DNA from: Datnioides undecimradiatus
Taxonomy: Eukaryota > Chordata > Actinopteri > Lobotiformes > Datnioididae
NCBI GenBank assembly: GCA_008933995.1
Contig: WARS01000014.1
Location: 9,037,192 to 9,101,191, forward strand
Direction: 5' to 3'
Length of the DNA: 64,000 nt
Notes under the pieces: generated by a model
Databases searched by the model: none
Told to the model about the DNA's origin: nothing
Seen by the model: the letters and a program-made list of their open reading frames with translations, nothing else
Shown here: piece after piece, positions 12,225 through 24,162 of the stretch
How the letters are laid out: each line of letters starts with the position of its first letter
Numbering within the stretch: the first letter of the stretch is position 1
Translations under genes and position numbers: made by a program

Positions 12225-14263
12225 CTAAAACCACTTTTATCATTTAAAAATTGTCCATCTTCTTTTTAATAAAGACATCAGCGATCACTTTACTGATATT
12301 GATGTCTTCATTTTGTTACAGGAAACACATCCTCCTCTTAGCCTTTTTGTTTATGGCAATATTCTGTACATTACAACAGTTTCATTTCAACAGTTTGGTG
12401 CACAGGGTTTGACACAAACTATAAACCCTCGACTTACTGTTGCGCTTGGTTTGCCACGGTTGGTTTGACTTCTCTTTCCAGCCGCAGGGTGCAGTCTCAG
12501 GCTCACTGCTGTTTTCAGGACGGCCGGGTGAAGCTTCCATCAAATGTATCTACGCAGTTTAAAACAGCGAGGCTCAGAGGCCCAGTAAGAGCCCAACAGG
12601 ACTCATTACACTCTGAGGTTCCATGAATCTAATCTCACTCTGCTCAGAGCTCAGTGGAAAGGAAAAACCAAAAGGATTCACGTTGAGTCCCTTTGCTTGG
12701 ACGTAAGAAAACATGAAATGGTTGGTAGTGACAGCCGAGCAGTAGCTACATCAAGTGGTGCAAGAGTGAAACTATCCCAAGCATCCTTTATTTGTTTCCT
12801 TCTATCTTCACAACTTCTATAAAGAAATCTTTTCTTAAATAAAGTGATTTGTTTCAGAAAACAGCCTTTTCAGTACCGTCGCATAGTCATAGTAGTATCA
12901 GTATCACAAATCCCATTCTGACCAGCTCTGTAATTCAGGATATGCTGGCAGTTTATACTGAGGGCCTGCTGTGTCTTTATAGCCATTTGATTTAGACGGT
13001 TACTGAGCGAATCACAATGATGACATATCAAATTGCGTGTTATCACAAATGGAATGGCTTTGAAACATGTCAGAAAAGTACTTTTAATAAAGAAAAGGAG
13101 TTGTTATTTGTTCTTGGCAGATATCTAAGATGCTGTATTCATATTTGGGTACGTAACAGTGAGTTTCCTGTGAGGAAATCTATCACAGGATTCTTAGGTC
13201 ATGCGTAAGAATCGGGATCTGGTGTTTTAAGGTGTTTAAACTTACAGGTGGGTGTGTTATTCCGTCCGATCCCACCTCACATCCACCGTGTGCCCTGCAA
13301 GTCTGGTCACGAGGATTACCGCGGGTGTGTTGCTTGCCCCCAAAAGCAAAAGGTAGCTTCCATGTCCACCAGAGTGAAATCAAAGTATATCATTGGTTTT
13401 GTGGAGGTAAAACAAATTAACACAGCTGGAGTCCCACACTAAGTCATGCCTGAACTCAGTACTTTGTTCTCCTGAAGCACTGACGTCCACTGACATCCAC
13501 CTACAGGCTCTTATTTTGATACACACTCATTTATTATTTTCTATTGCGACAGCAACTCTGTGCTGTGTTACAGTGGTTTATGACTGTCAAACACAAAGAC
13601 ACACGTACACTATGTAGAGCATACCGTAGCCTAGCAACCAATTGAGACCAATCAATTGAGATGTCACTGACATCCAGTCGGTGGATAACAAATTCAGGGA
13701 TGAACCGAGCCGCTCAGACTTGGCGTCATTAGTGGCCCGCATGCAACAGGAATCTAATTGCAATATTTGTTTTCTTGCATATTGACAATCTCAAAGACTG
13801 CCGTAATCTCGGGAATTATTTACGCTATTGATAACACGTAGTACGTTGTCAATAACAGGAACATTATCCATGAAAATGAAGCGTGTTAAGTTCACAGGAG
13901 CCCGCTTGTTCCTGCTAGACCCTGAAGGTCTTCTCGTTTGCGTCCAGCTGTGAACAATCGCGCAGGGCTCAAATGATCCTGTAAACGTGGCCAAACCTGG
14001 AGGATCACGCGTGGGTAAAAACGAGGAACACTGGCTGCGAACGTGTGTGTGTACGCGCCATTAGCATCTGAATACTAATCAAGCAAGTCTTTATCTCTCT
14101 CTTTCACCCTGAGAAAAATCTGTCTTACACATTTCAATCGGTGAACTCAGTGCTGGTATATTGAGTTTATGTGAATATGTATGAGAGACAAATGCATAGC
14201 GTACAGAGTGGCTTTTATATGCTGATTCTATATGGCACAAAGAGAAATCCACGATGAGCCATC
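12225..14263. other. Non-coding DNA
   Basis: No exon, RNA gene or element recognised. Open frames of about 60-67 codons only. Confidence 0.5.
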
Positions 14264-14279
14264 TTTTGCATATGCAAAA
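14264..14279. promoter_or_regulatory. 16-bp perfect palindrome, octamer-like
   Basis: TTTTGCATATGCAAAA is a perfect dyad of two TGCAAA half-sites, the core recognised by POU/octamer factors. A third half-site (TTTGCATAATTA) lies about 10 bp downstream. The structure is seen directly; factor binding is inference. Confidence 0.3.
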
Positions 14280-14897
14280 TTATATATATTTGCATAATTA
14301 CAATAATAATAATACACTTCAACGTAGCACAAACTGTCATTTTTATCATTATAAGCACTGTTTACTGTGAGAGACATAGGTGAGTGGGCTGCTCATTTGA
14401 TTTGCTTGATCACAAAGTGCTCAGTGAATATTAGTAAAAGCATTGCTAATTAGAAAGTAATTAATGAAAAGTGTGAACATTGGTGAGCATGCACTGCTAA
14501 TATGTATGCATATATATATATATAATTTTTTTTAATTTGGGTAGAATATTGTCTATGTTCTTGTTGTTAACCAACTATTTAATTACAATTTTATTATTAT
14601 TTAAATAAAGGTGATTCTTTTTTTTTTGGAGACAGCGAAAACAACAAAAAAGGAAAAAAGCCTTAGCTTAGAGCGGTTAGCGTGCTAACAGTTGTTTATG
14701 AGCATTAATGTCAAAGTATAGCTGGGGCCTCATCGTTGGCTTTGGAGATATACAGTATGGTTGGAACACAAACTACTGGAGACATTATCATTTTGACCTG
14801 ATGGTGGCGCTGGATGAAAAGCAAGACAATCACCAATGTTATTACACAGAGGACAGATATGCATAAACATGATTCATCATCCTGGGACCAAGAACAA
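14280..14897. other. AT-rich non-coding DNA
   Basis: Includes (TA)n near 14510-14522 and T homopolymers near 14617. No gene recognised. Confidence 0.5.
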
Positions 14898-14926
14898 TCA
14901 TTCATTCATTCATTCATTCATTCATC
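14898..14926 (+). repeat. (ATTC)n microsatellite
   Basis: About seven tandem copies of the tetranucleotide TCAT. Confidence 0.9.
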
Positions 14927-16231
14927 AAACCTTTCAATCAATCAAGGCCCTGATTTGTAATGATGAAGCATAGACAAAGACATCAGAAGAAAGTAGCAAA
15001 GTGATATTGATGGTTATAATAATATAATATAATGTAATATCAAATATATGGCTCTGTTATTACACTTAGTGTGTGTGAGTGAAGAAATATGATGTGTGAT
15101 ATGGTGTGAACATTAAAAATACAGCATAACACAAGTGCATACAAGTGTGATCATGTCAAAGCCAAAGCTTGATTTCCTTTAACGTATCGCAAAACGTGAC
15201 AGAAATGAAGCAAGGGGCTCAGGAAAGAGCGCGGGGAGGAGGACAGGGTGAGAAACAGGCAGAGTGAGAGCGAGATGGTAAATATTAGCCTGTTTTATCT
15301 CAAAAACAGAGCAATGCAGCGGAGGAGACGGAGAGTTTCAGGAAAGAGACGGCGAGAACGGGAGCGCAGATATTAGTACATTTATTGTGACTCATAGAGA
15401 GAAGGAGCTGTCTCTTTGACTTAGTGTTATCTCATCTGCTGCTGCGCCGTGAGGTCTTATGTGTGTGTGAGCCCATGTGTGTGCTTGTGCACTATGTCTG
15501 CGTGGATGTGTTGTGCGTTTACATGCCTGTGCGTGGACGTGTGATGCTTTACTGGCTGACTCTGAAACACCATTATTAATGTTTGTTTTTTGTTTTTTTT
15601 TCTGCTGTGTTCAGCGTTCAGATGGTGGACACAGTGCACAGCGCCGCTGTGTTTTCCAGTTGCTGCCGCTGCTGCGTTGCTTCTGCATCGTCCTGATTGA
15701 AACAGTAGTTTGCCAAACACCCTGACCTGCTTTTTGTCCAAGAATCAGACGAAGATATTAGCATCGGTCATGTCAGCGAGCTCACAGCTGTCAGGATGGA
15801 GTTAGCCTAGCTTAGCCTGATGACTGGAAGCAGGGGGAAACAGCTACCCTGTTTCTATTCAGAGTTCAAACACCTTTGACACCTCACTGATGTAAATACT
15901 TGAAAAAATAGGCTGGAAAATGGTTGTTTTCTGTTGTTTATTTGTTGTTTATTATTATTATTACATCATTAATTACTATTTAGTCACTTAACAAGTGAAT
16001 TAACCTGTTCACCATTCTGATATATTCAGGATTTCATTAACCTTTTTTATCCACAGAGCACATAGAAAGGCGTCCATTTGATGGTTTTCTAATAACGACA
16101 ATCACTTAAAACAATAAATCTTGGGAGACCAAGATAAGAGGGTACAAGATTCTCCTAAAAACCCTGAAATACATCACTTTTAGACCACCTGCTCTTCTTA
16201 ATTTAAGAATTACATTCCTGCATTTCGAATG
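14927..16231. other. Non-coding DNA with TG-rich stretch
   Basis: No exon recognised. 15456-15540 is an imperfect TG-rich run. 15210-15400 is purine-rich. The 82- and 94-codon frames around 15.5-15.7 kb are low-complexity by-products. Confidence 0.5.
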
Positions 16232-16241
16232 ATGAAATATG

Positions 16242-16581
16242 AAAAAGCATGGTGGCTTGAGGTCAGCGCTTCGCCTCAAAGCAAGAACGTCCCAGGTCCA
16301 ATTCCCAACCGGATCTTTTCTGTGTTGAGTTTGCATGTTCTCTCAGTGTCTGTGTGGGTTCCCCTTGGGCACTCCAGCTTCCTCCCACCACCCAAAAACA
16401 TGCGCGAGTTTGTCCGTCTCTATGTGTCAGCCCAGCGATGGACTGGCGACTTGTCCTTGGTGTACCCCTCAGCCTTCCGCCCAGTGACTGCTGGGATAGG
16501 CTCCAGCATCCCCGTGACCCTGAAAAGGATGGAAGGGATGGATACAGAAGGGATGGTTACAGAAAATGGTTGGATGGATAT
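16242..16581 (+). mobile_element. tRNA-derived SINE, family 1, copy 1
   Basis: A 340-bp element bounded by a 10-bp candidate target-site duplication, ATGAAATATG, at 16232-16241 and 16582-16591. The head has a degenerate A box (TGGCTTGAGGT) and a B box one base from consensus (GGTCCAATTCC, 16295-16305), as in tRNA-derived Pol III promoters. The body shares TTGCATGTTCTC, CAAAAACATGC, a GTCAGCCCAGCGATGGACTGG-like block and TGACTGCTGGGATAGGCTCC with copies at 23819-24162 and 62100-62432. The tail is a degenerate GGAT/GGAA repeat. It has no protein and would depend on a LINE partner. Confidence 0.75.
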
Positions 16582-16591
16582 ATGAAATATG

Positions 16592-18086
16592 CAGCCCATT
16601 CTTCCATCTAGAAATACTATTATTATGCTTACATTATTCATCATTCAGATTTACGTTGTCTATGAGAAAATGAGTCCAAACACGGTCCATACGAGGGGCA
16701 GGTTAAGTCAGAGAAGAGCCACCGAAATCATTTCTTCCATATTATTGTACCTGACTGTATATGCATTACTCATATACAGTACATACTCTTTTCTGTCCGG
16801 TTCACTTCATAGAGGTTATATTTTCTACTTTACATCAGCAGCGATAAGCAGAAACATCTGTGATAGGATCGACCAGAGGAGAGAGATTCCCCGCATGAAT
16901 CATGTTGCCATATTCTCATATGCTGAAATCTGCTCTTATCAGAGAAAATGTGAAAGATTGTCTGGGCTGATAAAAAGATACATGTCAGCGTCTCTGCTCC
17001 TCACTCTAATCTCCACGACTGTACATAAAGCAGGGGTTTAAACACCTAAAACTGACAGTTGCTCATACATTTTTATAAACGTTGCATGTATATATATATA
17101 ACTTACAGCAAACACAAACCCAGCCTCCCAGCTCAGCTCTCCTTTACCTTAACAGACAGCGCGTTCAGTATGCCTTTAAAGACAGACTATGAAGGCTTTT
17201 CATGGAAAAAAATATAATAATGCACAGACTCACAGAGAAATAATCAAAATGATCTCTTTCAATCCTCACCACCAGAAGTGTGTGTGGGGGGGTGCCTGTA
17301 TCTGCAGAGACCCTTCCTGTAACCTCTGCCTGTATTTACTGGGTTCTCATATTAGTTTTCATCTTTCTGGGTGTCACTGTTTGGGCAGTAGGCCAATAAC
17401 AATAGATTAATTAACCCTCAGGTTCTCAGGGTCCCAACAAAGGTTCACATATCCTGTGCAGCTTGGTGCATGGAGCATTCAGAGAGAGACAAAGCCTTAA
17501 AGCTTTTCCCAGAAACGTTTAATGGTTGGTGGGGTGGACTGATCTGCATCAGCTTCTTGTGCCGTTTGTGACCAGAGCAACATGTCAGACAGCTGTTACG
17601 CTCCTGCAAACTGCATACATGACTGGTTCACCAGATCATCTACAGTTGATCCAAGCAGTGTCACAGCCAAGTCGCTGTGCTGTGACAACTGCGAACTGGC
17701 CTTTCTGAATTATCTCGGATTATGTGTTGAACTTTCTTATCTAATTTTATCATTTTTAATATTAGCTATTTGTCTTAAAAATTGTGCAACTTAACCCTCA
17801 TGCCTCCATGTTTGCAATCGGTCATATGTTGATCAACAAGCACCAACCCTTTCCTCTAAACGCGGTCATGGTTAGAGTGGAATTTCACTTGTTAGTGAAA
17901 CCTGGTAACCTGGTCTCTCTTGCTTTGTGGAACAGGTTTATGACCCAGATGGTAATAATGCATCCAAGAAGAAGAGGAGGGAGCAACCTTGACCAACTTT
18001 TGTGTCAGCAGAACTGACAGATCCTTGTCATTTGGTCTTTAAGTAAACCCAGAAGTAATCGTATAATAGCACAGACAAGGAAACTT

Positions 18087-18091
<5 letters not shown>
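16592..18091. other. Non-coding DNA with one longer open frame
   Basis: A plus-strand frame at 16589-17041 (150 codons) starts in the SINE flank and is hydrophobic/serine-rich with no recognisable domain. I judge it a chance frame. No exon or other element recognised. Confidence 0.45.

Positions 18092-18159
<68 letters not shown>
18092..18159 (+). repeat. Compound (TA)n(CA)n microsatellite
   Basis: About 13 TA units followed directly by about 22 CA units. Confidence 0.95.
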
Positions 18160-18161
<2 letters not shown>

Positions 18162-18479
18162 TATTACTTGGTCTGTTTTCACATGATTTCAGATGATAAC
18201 TACATGATTTCTTTGGACATTTCTTAATCTGTTGGCATTGTTGTATTTTGCAGGATCTGTGTGGTGCAGTTGAACTATATTAATTTGAAGGTCAGAATGT
18301 AGTGAGGTGAATAATAGTAAATGTTTATTTCTTCACAGAAATGAAAAAGATACGCTACCACTTTGAAGAGGAAGATCAGAACATGTCCTGTATTTTCATT
18401 TTAACTTTCTCCTCCTTACCTCTGGCAGTTATTATAATAGTATTTAGTTATTTATTTTATCTTCAATGGACATCACGCA

Positions 18480-19810
18480 ATCTGGCTGACAGGAAACCGG
18501 CCGTCTCTGATTCACTCCAAGGGGAGCTGATGGCAGAGGACAGCACCCTCCAGCGCCACAAACTCCAAACAACTTGTTGTCTATGTTCAGGTGTGGTGGC
18601 CTGTAATAACAGGAGCATAAATTCCATTCAGGAACATCTCACAGAGGCTGTTCTCCTCCAGTCTTCTGCTACAGACCACTCCAGTGTTGGATGCACACCT
18701 TCCTCTGCTGGAACATATCTCTAGTGTTCCTGGTTCCTGCCGGCTTGTGCTCCAGCCTTCCCCTCTTCCCCACAGCGAGGTTCACTGTGCCTCATATTAT
18801 CTCTCCACCAGGGGCTGAGCTAAAAACTGGGTGAACCCCAGAGTTCGAGAAGAAATCCTCCATCTGCTCATCAATCAAGCTGTTCTCTGATGAACAGTGG
18901 GAAGCCAAAGTCATACTTGGGAGAATGTTTGCTTTAAGTTTAACTTGATGCAGACAGGCAGCTCTGCTTTTGATCACTCCATAAAGTAAGGAACTATAAT
19001 ATCTGAAAACAAGTACATCACTTCCTGAGCCTTTGATACCACCTACCTAAACTTTCAGATTATATCAAAGATGAGCAGGTTGTCTGAGATCTTCCTGATG
19101 ACTTAGACGAGTTGGTCACTCTTTCCATTTGCGTTGATGGTCAATTACAGAACCAGAGATGAAGGAGGGTCCCAACTGCCATCCCACAAGTGCCAATGCC
19201 AGCTATTCCATCCTCCATGGATGGACACTGGCATTCATTGTAACTCTTTAGAGCCAGAGGGCCTGGGATGGATCCAGTACTTCATGCAGAATGTTATCAC
19301 CGCCTGTGGTAATGTCCATGCCCAAAGACATGGCTGAACCATCTGGTCATTGTTTGATTCTTTGACCATGAACTTTGGAATACTCTGTCAGGCCTCAATT
19401 CATGCCCGATTGTGCTTCTTTGGGATAAATCACAATGTCTCAGTCCTCAGTGAATTTGGCACAGACACCAGGGGAAATGACTCCTGGCTGGAAATCAGCA
19501 CTGCTCTAGATGGCTATCTCCACTGCAGGGTTCATACATTGGTCATACCCTCTTTAAATAACCATGTCAGGTAAATCATGGCAAAACACTCACTTTCAAC
19601 ATAACAGCCTGTCATTTTGGGGTACACTTCGTTTGGGAGATACAAAGCACATGATTGGGCTTGAGGACACATACTGCAGTGCTTATTGTCATGCCCAAGA
19701 CTATATCCTGCTCATATGTCTACATCTAAGCTGTCATCTGGTCCTAGTCCTACCTGGTCCTACCTGTTGTCATTCGAATCGAGGTCTCAAGAAGTATCTG
19801 GATCTAAAAA
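18480..19810 (+). pseudogene. Decayed Ty3/gypsy gag-protease fragment
   Basis: Broken plus-strand frames carry blocks recognised from fish Ty3/gypsy retrotransposons: a gag stretch near 18885-18930 (DEQWEAK), the gag C-terminal block around 19110-19255 (a TLFHPPW-type segment, with QLPSHKCQCQLFHPPW and GIHCNS), a protease-region start near 19378-19410 (ILCQASIHA) and a PVILG block near 19607. Stops and frameshifts lie between them. Neither the zinc knuckle nor the protease catalytic D-S/T-G is intact, and no RT, integrase or flanking LTR was seen. The 127-codon open frame at 18341-18724 overlaps its 5' side and is not a separate gene. Recognition was by eye; the 5' boundary is uncertain. Confidence 0.55.
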
Positions 19811-21876
19811 AAAAGTGTTGTTTTTTTTTTTAACAAGGCTGTCGCTTTGTTGCCTCATTGACTAAAATGTTAGGTTCTCAAGCTATCTTTAGTAAATACC
19901 AAGGTAGGATTACTGGTATACTTCCTGCTACCTCACTCTTTTGATACAAGCCACATATGTGAATGACCAATAAACCAATAACCCAGCCAATAAACTGCCC
20001 TGTTTTTCCTTGTAAATGTCATAATTATCTGTTGTAGTGGGTTTCATTAAACTGGGTCGAATGCAACAAAGATATGTAGGTTATTCTTATAGATAGAGTA
20101 TTATAAATCAGCGTTTTTGTTTTGATGGACATAGTAGGAACTTTGGATATAATGACATCTTTTGGTTGGCACTAGAGTTTGAATGAGAGATGTGTATACA
20201 GCTAAGCACTAAACCCTTAAATCTTCTGAATATTGGATCATTCCTGTAATGTACTTTTTTTTTTTTTGTTTTCTATTTATTCCAGCGTTCTCAGCAGAAG
20301 GCATCTAGGTAAAGTATGTGATGTCAATGAATTATTGGATGTTAAGAGGGGAGAGATGGAGAGAGAAAGAGAAAGAGCTCTGCAGATTTGTCAGTGAGGT
20401 TGCCAGCTAAGAAGTTATCTACTCTCTGCATTAGGAAAGTAATCAATTTCTGCCTCTTCTGCTAGAAAACAGCTTCACACTTTCTCTACTGCAGATTTAT
20501 TGGCATCCTCGGCCACACTTTAAGCAGTCCAGCCCCATCAAAATGTAATTTATAGTGTTTTGGGTTATATTTTTCATAGAGGAGCTATGGATGGTCCAGT
20601 AAACCCACTGTAAGATAATGTACCTACTTTGGCAGTGAGTAATTATTTTTACAATGAGACAAATGCACTTTACAAAGCAGGGTTTCTCATGCACTATAAA
20701 ATGACAAAAAGATCAGATGAAGAGAGAGGAAAAAGCTGGAAGTGTGACAGAAAAGTTGCACACCGCACTCAGAATGTGGTGTCCATGAGGCTGAGATGCA
20801 ACAGAATGAGAGATTTTCAAATCGTAACAAAGAAGAAATCTCTACACACACGCCATCTGCCTTTAACCGTGTGAATTTTTGTGTCTGACTTCATTTGTGT
20901 GAAACTCACCAATTGCTACTTAATAAGTCAGTAGAGCATCCGCTCATTCAGACACATTCAAGTTTTCTTTCAGTCAGCATCAAAAATGCTAAAAACAGGT
21001 TTACCGGGTTCCCTTTTGCTGAAGCTCCTGCAGCATTTGGCAGAGCACTGATGAGGCTGAAGGAGCAGCAGAGCCTGACGGACTTGATTCCTTCGATGAA
21101 AATAAAAATCAAAATGACTGGGCGATATCACAGTAATGCTGCACTGCGGATATATGTAACCATCTTGATTTAAGGCTGCTTCGGCACGCAATGCAGAGAA
21201 TTGATTTGTCAATACTCATGAACTTTGGTTGAAAAAGGTTTACTCTTTGTGAAAGTTATTTCCTGTGTAAAAGTCAGGTTTAATTGCAAGATGTCTATAA
21301 AATATCTTGCTACTGACTATTTTATCATACTGGTCTGAGCAGCTGAGTGTGTCTCCCATTGCATTTTACTGTGTTTGTCTGTGTGTGCTGAAGATCTCAG
21401 GATGCATTTTTCATTCTGAACCCACTCCAGGTTTCTTAGAGACCAGTAGCAGAGCTTAACACAAACCCGACAGATATTTTGTTATACATGTGGAACCTGA
21501 CTTGAGACTGACACAGCTGATTTGAAGTGATGAAGAGTTTGTGTTTACCTGTCGCACAACTGATGACACTGATTACACATGTAGGGGCATCTTGGAGGCT
21601 TTAAATTAAATTAAACATTAAATTTAAATGTTGAGTGATGGTTTTTGCTTGTTATAGGAGAAGTCAGAAAGCACTGCGATACCTCATACACAAACAGACT
21701 AATAATTTTGCTGAGCCTTATACAGTATATACTACAACTTACAGGATCTTGTATCATCACAGCTCTATGAAGGAGACAAACAGTGTGTGTGTGTTAGTAA
21801 GGTAAAGTCAACATAGTGTTATTTAAAAACAGGCAGCAGTTAATTGAACATTCACTGAGGGAAATAAAGCTTCTCG
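19811..21876. other. Non-coding DNA
   Basis: No exon or element recognised. T homopolymers near 19822 and 20258. A purine-rich patch at 20345-20376. Confidence 0.5.
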
Positions 21877-21884
21877 GGTTATAC
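21877..21884. repeat. hAT target-site duplication, left copy
   Basis: GGTTATAC immediately left of the element, matched exactly at 22495-22502. Confidence 0.8.
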
Positions 21885-22494
21885 CGGTGGTGGGCCGTCA
21901 GGGCCAGCAAGGCCTTCTCTGCTCGCCTAAATCTAAAGTTCACTGACTTACGTTTCAATATATTTTTCCATGAATGTGTATTAATGAGTCCCCATGGATT
22001 TATCCAATCATATTTCAGACATCATGTGTTGCCAGGGTCAAAGAAATCTGCCTTGAGGCCTTCAGAATCATCAGTGTGGGCGTCTGTAGCTTAAAACAAA
22101 TGGCTATGAAACTGTTGCTTCAACCAATCAGATTTCGAGTTGGCGACACCGGGGCCATCTAGCGGGTGCTTAGTAACGTCAGCATTTTCACGTCCTTTGA
22201 TTGGATGGTCAGAGCCTGCACTCGTCAGAGCTAGCAAACCATATCTTTAGCGAACTTCACAAGATAAAAATAAACTAAAATAGATTCCTCTTGATTCATT
22301 TGTTGTTTTTTAAAATTGACAATGGCTGAAGATGACAATACTTGTCTATGATGTGATGCCCTGTTATACTGTGTTTCTGTATAATATTGATAATTTCTAA
22401 TAGCCGTGGCGACACAATGACGGTATTATGAGGTGGATTAATTCAGGTAGGACACCACTGAAGGCCTAGGTGTGAAATGCACGGCCCGCCCCTG
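21885..22494 (+). mobile_element. Non-autonomous hAT element (610 bp), complete
   Basis: The left end CGGTGGTGGGCCGT and the reverse complement of the right end CAGGGGCGGGCCGT are terminal inverted repeats of about 14 bp with three mismatches, fitting the hAT pattern CAGNGG. The flanks are a perfect 8-bp duplication, GGTTATAC, the length made by hAT transposases. The interior has no transposase-like frame (92 codons at most), so it must have been moved in trans. A 21-bp block around AGCAAGGCCTTCTCTGC lies near the left end. Perfect duplication but diverged termini suggest a moderately old insertion. Confidence 0.85.
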
Positions 22495-22502
22495 GGTTAT
22501 AC

Positions 22503-23065
22503 TGTACATGCCAGTGGATGAATGCAAGCATTTCTATAAGACACAAAGTCCTCCCACAGACACTCAACCTCAGCTGCTGCTGATGTGCCACAGTGTTTTG
22601 CAGGTCAGTGGAAGTGAGGTGCTTGTTTTTCCACTTATCTCTTTCACCTCTCCTTAAGACCTATCTATTTGTTTTCCGACAGACACTGATGTACAGCAAA
22701 AGTGAAAGTTTGTTTTTGTAATTATATTTGCAGATTGGAGAATTCGGTCTCCAAGTCACAAAGAGTGCAAACACCAGTCCCATAATCAATGTCTGGTACT
22801 CCAACGCAGAAATGAGAAGAGTGTTACACAGCTGATAGCAGCCTGAAATTGAAGTTGGTTTGTTGGAACAACAGATAAAGTCAGTGGACATCGGTTGCTC
22901 TTCCTGAATCAACAATCCGGCTGGCAGACAACAAAATTGGGGCATGCACTGAAACTGCAGCAAAAACCCTGTGATTAGAGCTCCTGATGCATTAAAGAAT
23001 TATTGAAAAACCCAAGTTGACTCTTGTAAACAACATCTATTTAAAATTATATATAAGATATTTTA
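22503..23065. other. Non-coding DNA, possibly upstream part of the LINE
   Basis: No clear domain. It lies directly 5' of the LINE fragment and may be its eroded upstream part, but I could not recognise coding blocks. Confidence 0.35.
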
Positions 23066-23069
23066 AAAT

Positions 23070-23818
23070 CCAGCACGCTGATGTCGTACACTACACGGAA
23101 AGAAGGGTGATTAGGATCATTGAGCGGTAGATCAACCATCTGGATGAAACAATAAAGATCCAGGAGTATATCAAGATGATGACCTTAAATGATGAATGAT
23201 TACTGAATGTCTCAGGCAGCCAGAACTAGAGAAGAAGGAGCAGCAAGGACAGGATCCATCATGGAAACACAAACACTTGCATAATGTACCACCAGCAGAC
23301 AAATGAAGTGGCTGATATCGAAAGAGCCTACCAATGGCTGGACAAAGTTGGACTGGAAGACAGCACAGAGGCACTAATCATAATAGCACCAGAACAGACC
23401 TAAAACACAAGATCAATAGGCCTGGGTCTACAACATCAGGCAGGACCCCAAGTGCAAGCTGTGCAAAGAAGCCCCTGAGAACATCCAGCACATAACAGCA
23501 AGGTGCAAGATGCTAGCAGGCAGGGCATACATGGAACACCATGACCAGGTGGAAGGCATAGTAAACAGAAACATCTGTGCTGAGTATGGTCTGGAAACCC
23601 CCATGTTAGCGTGGAACATGCTTCCAAAAGTAGCTGAGAATGACCAAGCTAAGATCCTGTGGTGATGGCTAACCAACCAGGCATAGTAGTGGTGGACAAA
23701 CAGAAGCAGAGGGCTGCTGTGATAGATCTAGCAACATCAGGAAGAAGGAACATAAGCAATTTAAGAAATACCAAGAACTGAAATACAGAGAGCTTAGAAA
23801 AGATGTGGAAGGTAAAGG
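23070..23818 (+). pseudogene. LINE ORF C-terminal part (restriction-like endonuclease type), 5' piece
   Basis: Plus-strand frames give the C-terminal end of a fish LINE of the R2/R4/Dong-like type: an IQEYI block near 23160, a YQWLDK-LEDSTEALI block near 23330, a CCHC zinc motif (CKLC...QHITARC, about 23453-23506) and the endonuclease region (IVVVD...AVIDLA, about 23680-23735). The first Asp of the expected P-D endonuclease motif reads Gly, and there are several stops and frame changes. The ORF is interrupted after 23818 by a SINE and resumes at 24163. The clade is inferred from the zinc/endonuclease layout; the RT core is missing (5' truncation). Confidence 0.65.
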
Positions 23819-24162
23819 TAAGGCACCTTGCCTCACAGCAAGAAGGTCTCAGGTTCAATATCCGACCGGATCGTTTCTGTGTTGAGTTTGCATGTTCTCT
23901 CCGTGTCCGTTCGGCTTCCCTCAAGGTACTCTGTCTTCCTCGCACCACCCAAAAACATGCATGATGGTGAACTGGGAGCTCTAAATTGAGAAGTGAATGT
24001 GAGTGTGCATGTGTTTGTCGGACTCTACGTGTCAACCCAGCGACAGACTGGCAACCTGTACCCTGCTTTCCACCCAGTGACTGCTGGGATAGACTCCAGC
24101 ACCCCTGCGACCTTGAAAGGGATGGAGGGGATACATGGATGGATGGATGAATGGATGGATGG
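23819..24162 (+). mobile_element. tRNA-derived SINE, family 1, copy 2 (nested in LINE)
   Basis: A 344-bp element flanked by a 14-bp perfect target-site duplication, GTGGAAGGTAAAGG (23805-23818 and 24163-24176), with the LINE coding sense continuing on both sides. The B box reads GGTTCAATATCC. The body matches copies 1 and 3. The tail is a clean (GGAT)n run at about 24134-24162, probably the 3' tail used or made during target-primed integration. It is younger than the LINE it interrupts. Confidence 0.88.

Noticed and set aside
16589-17041. 150-codon plus-strand open frame
   Set aside because: No domain, starts in a SINE flank, composition matches AT-rich non-coding DNA.
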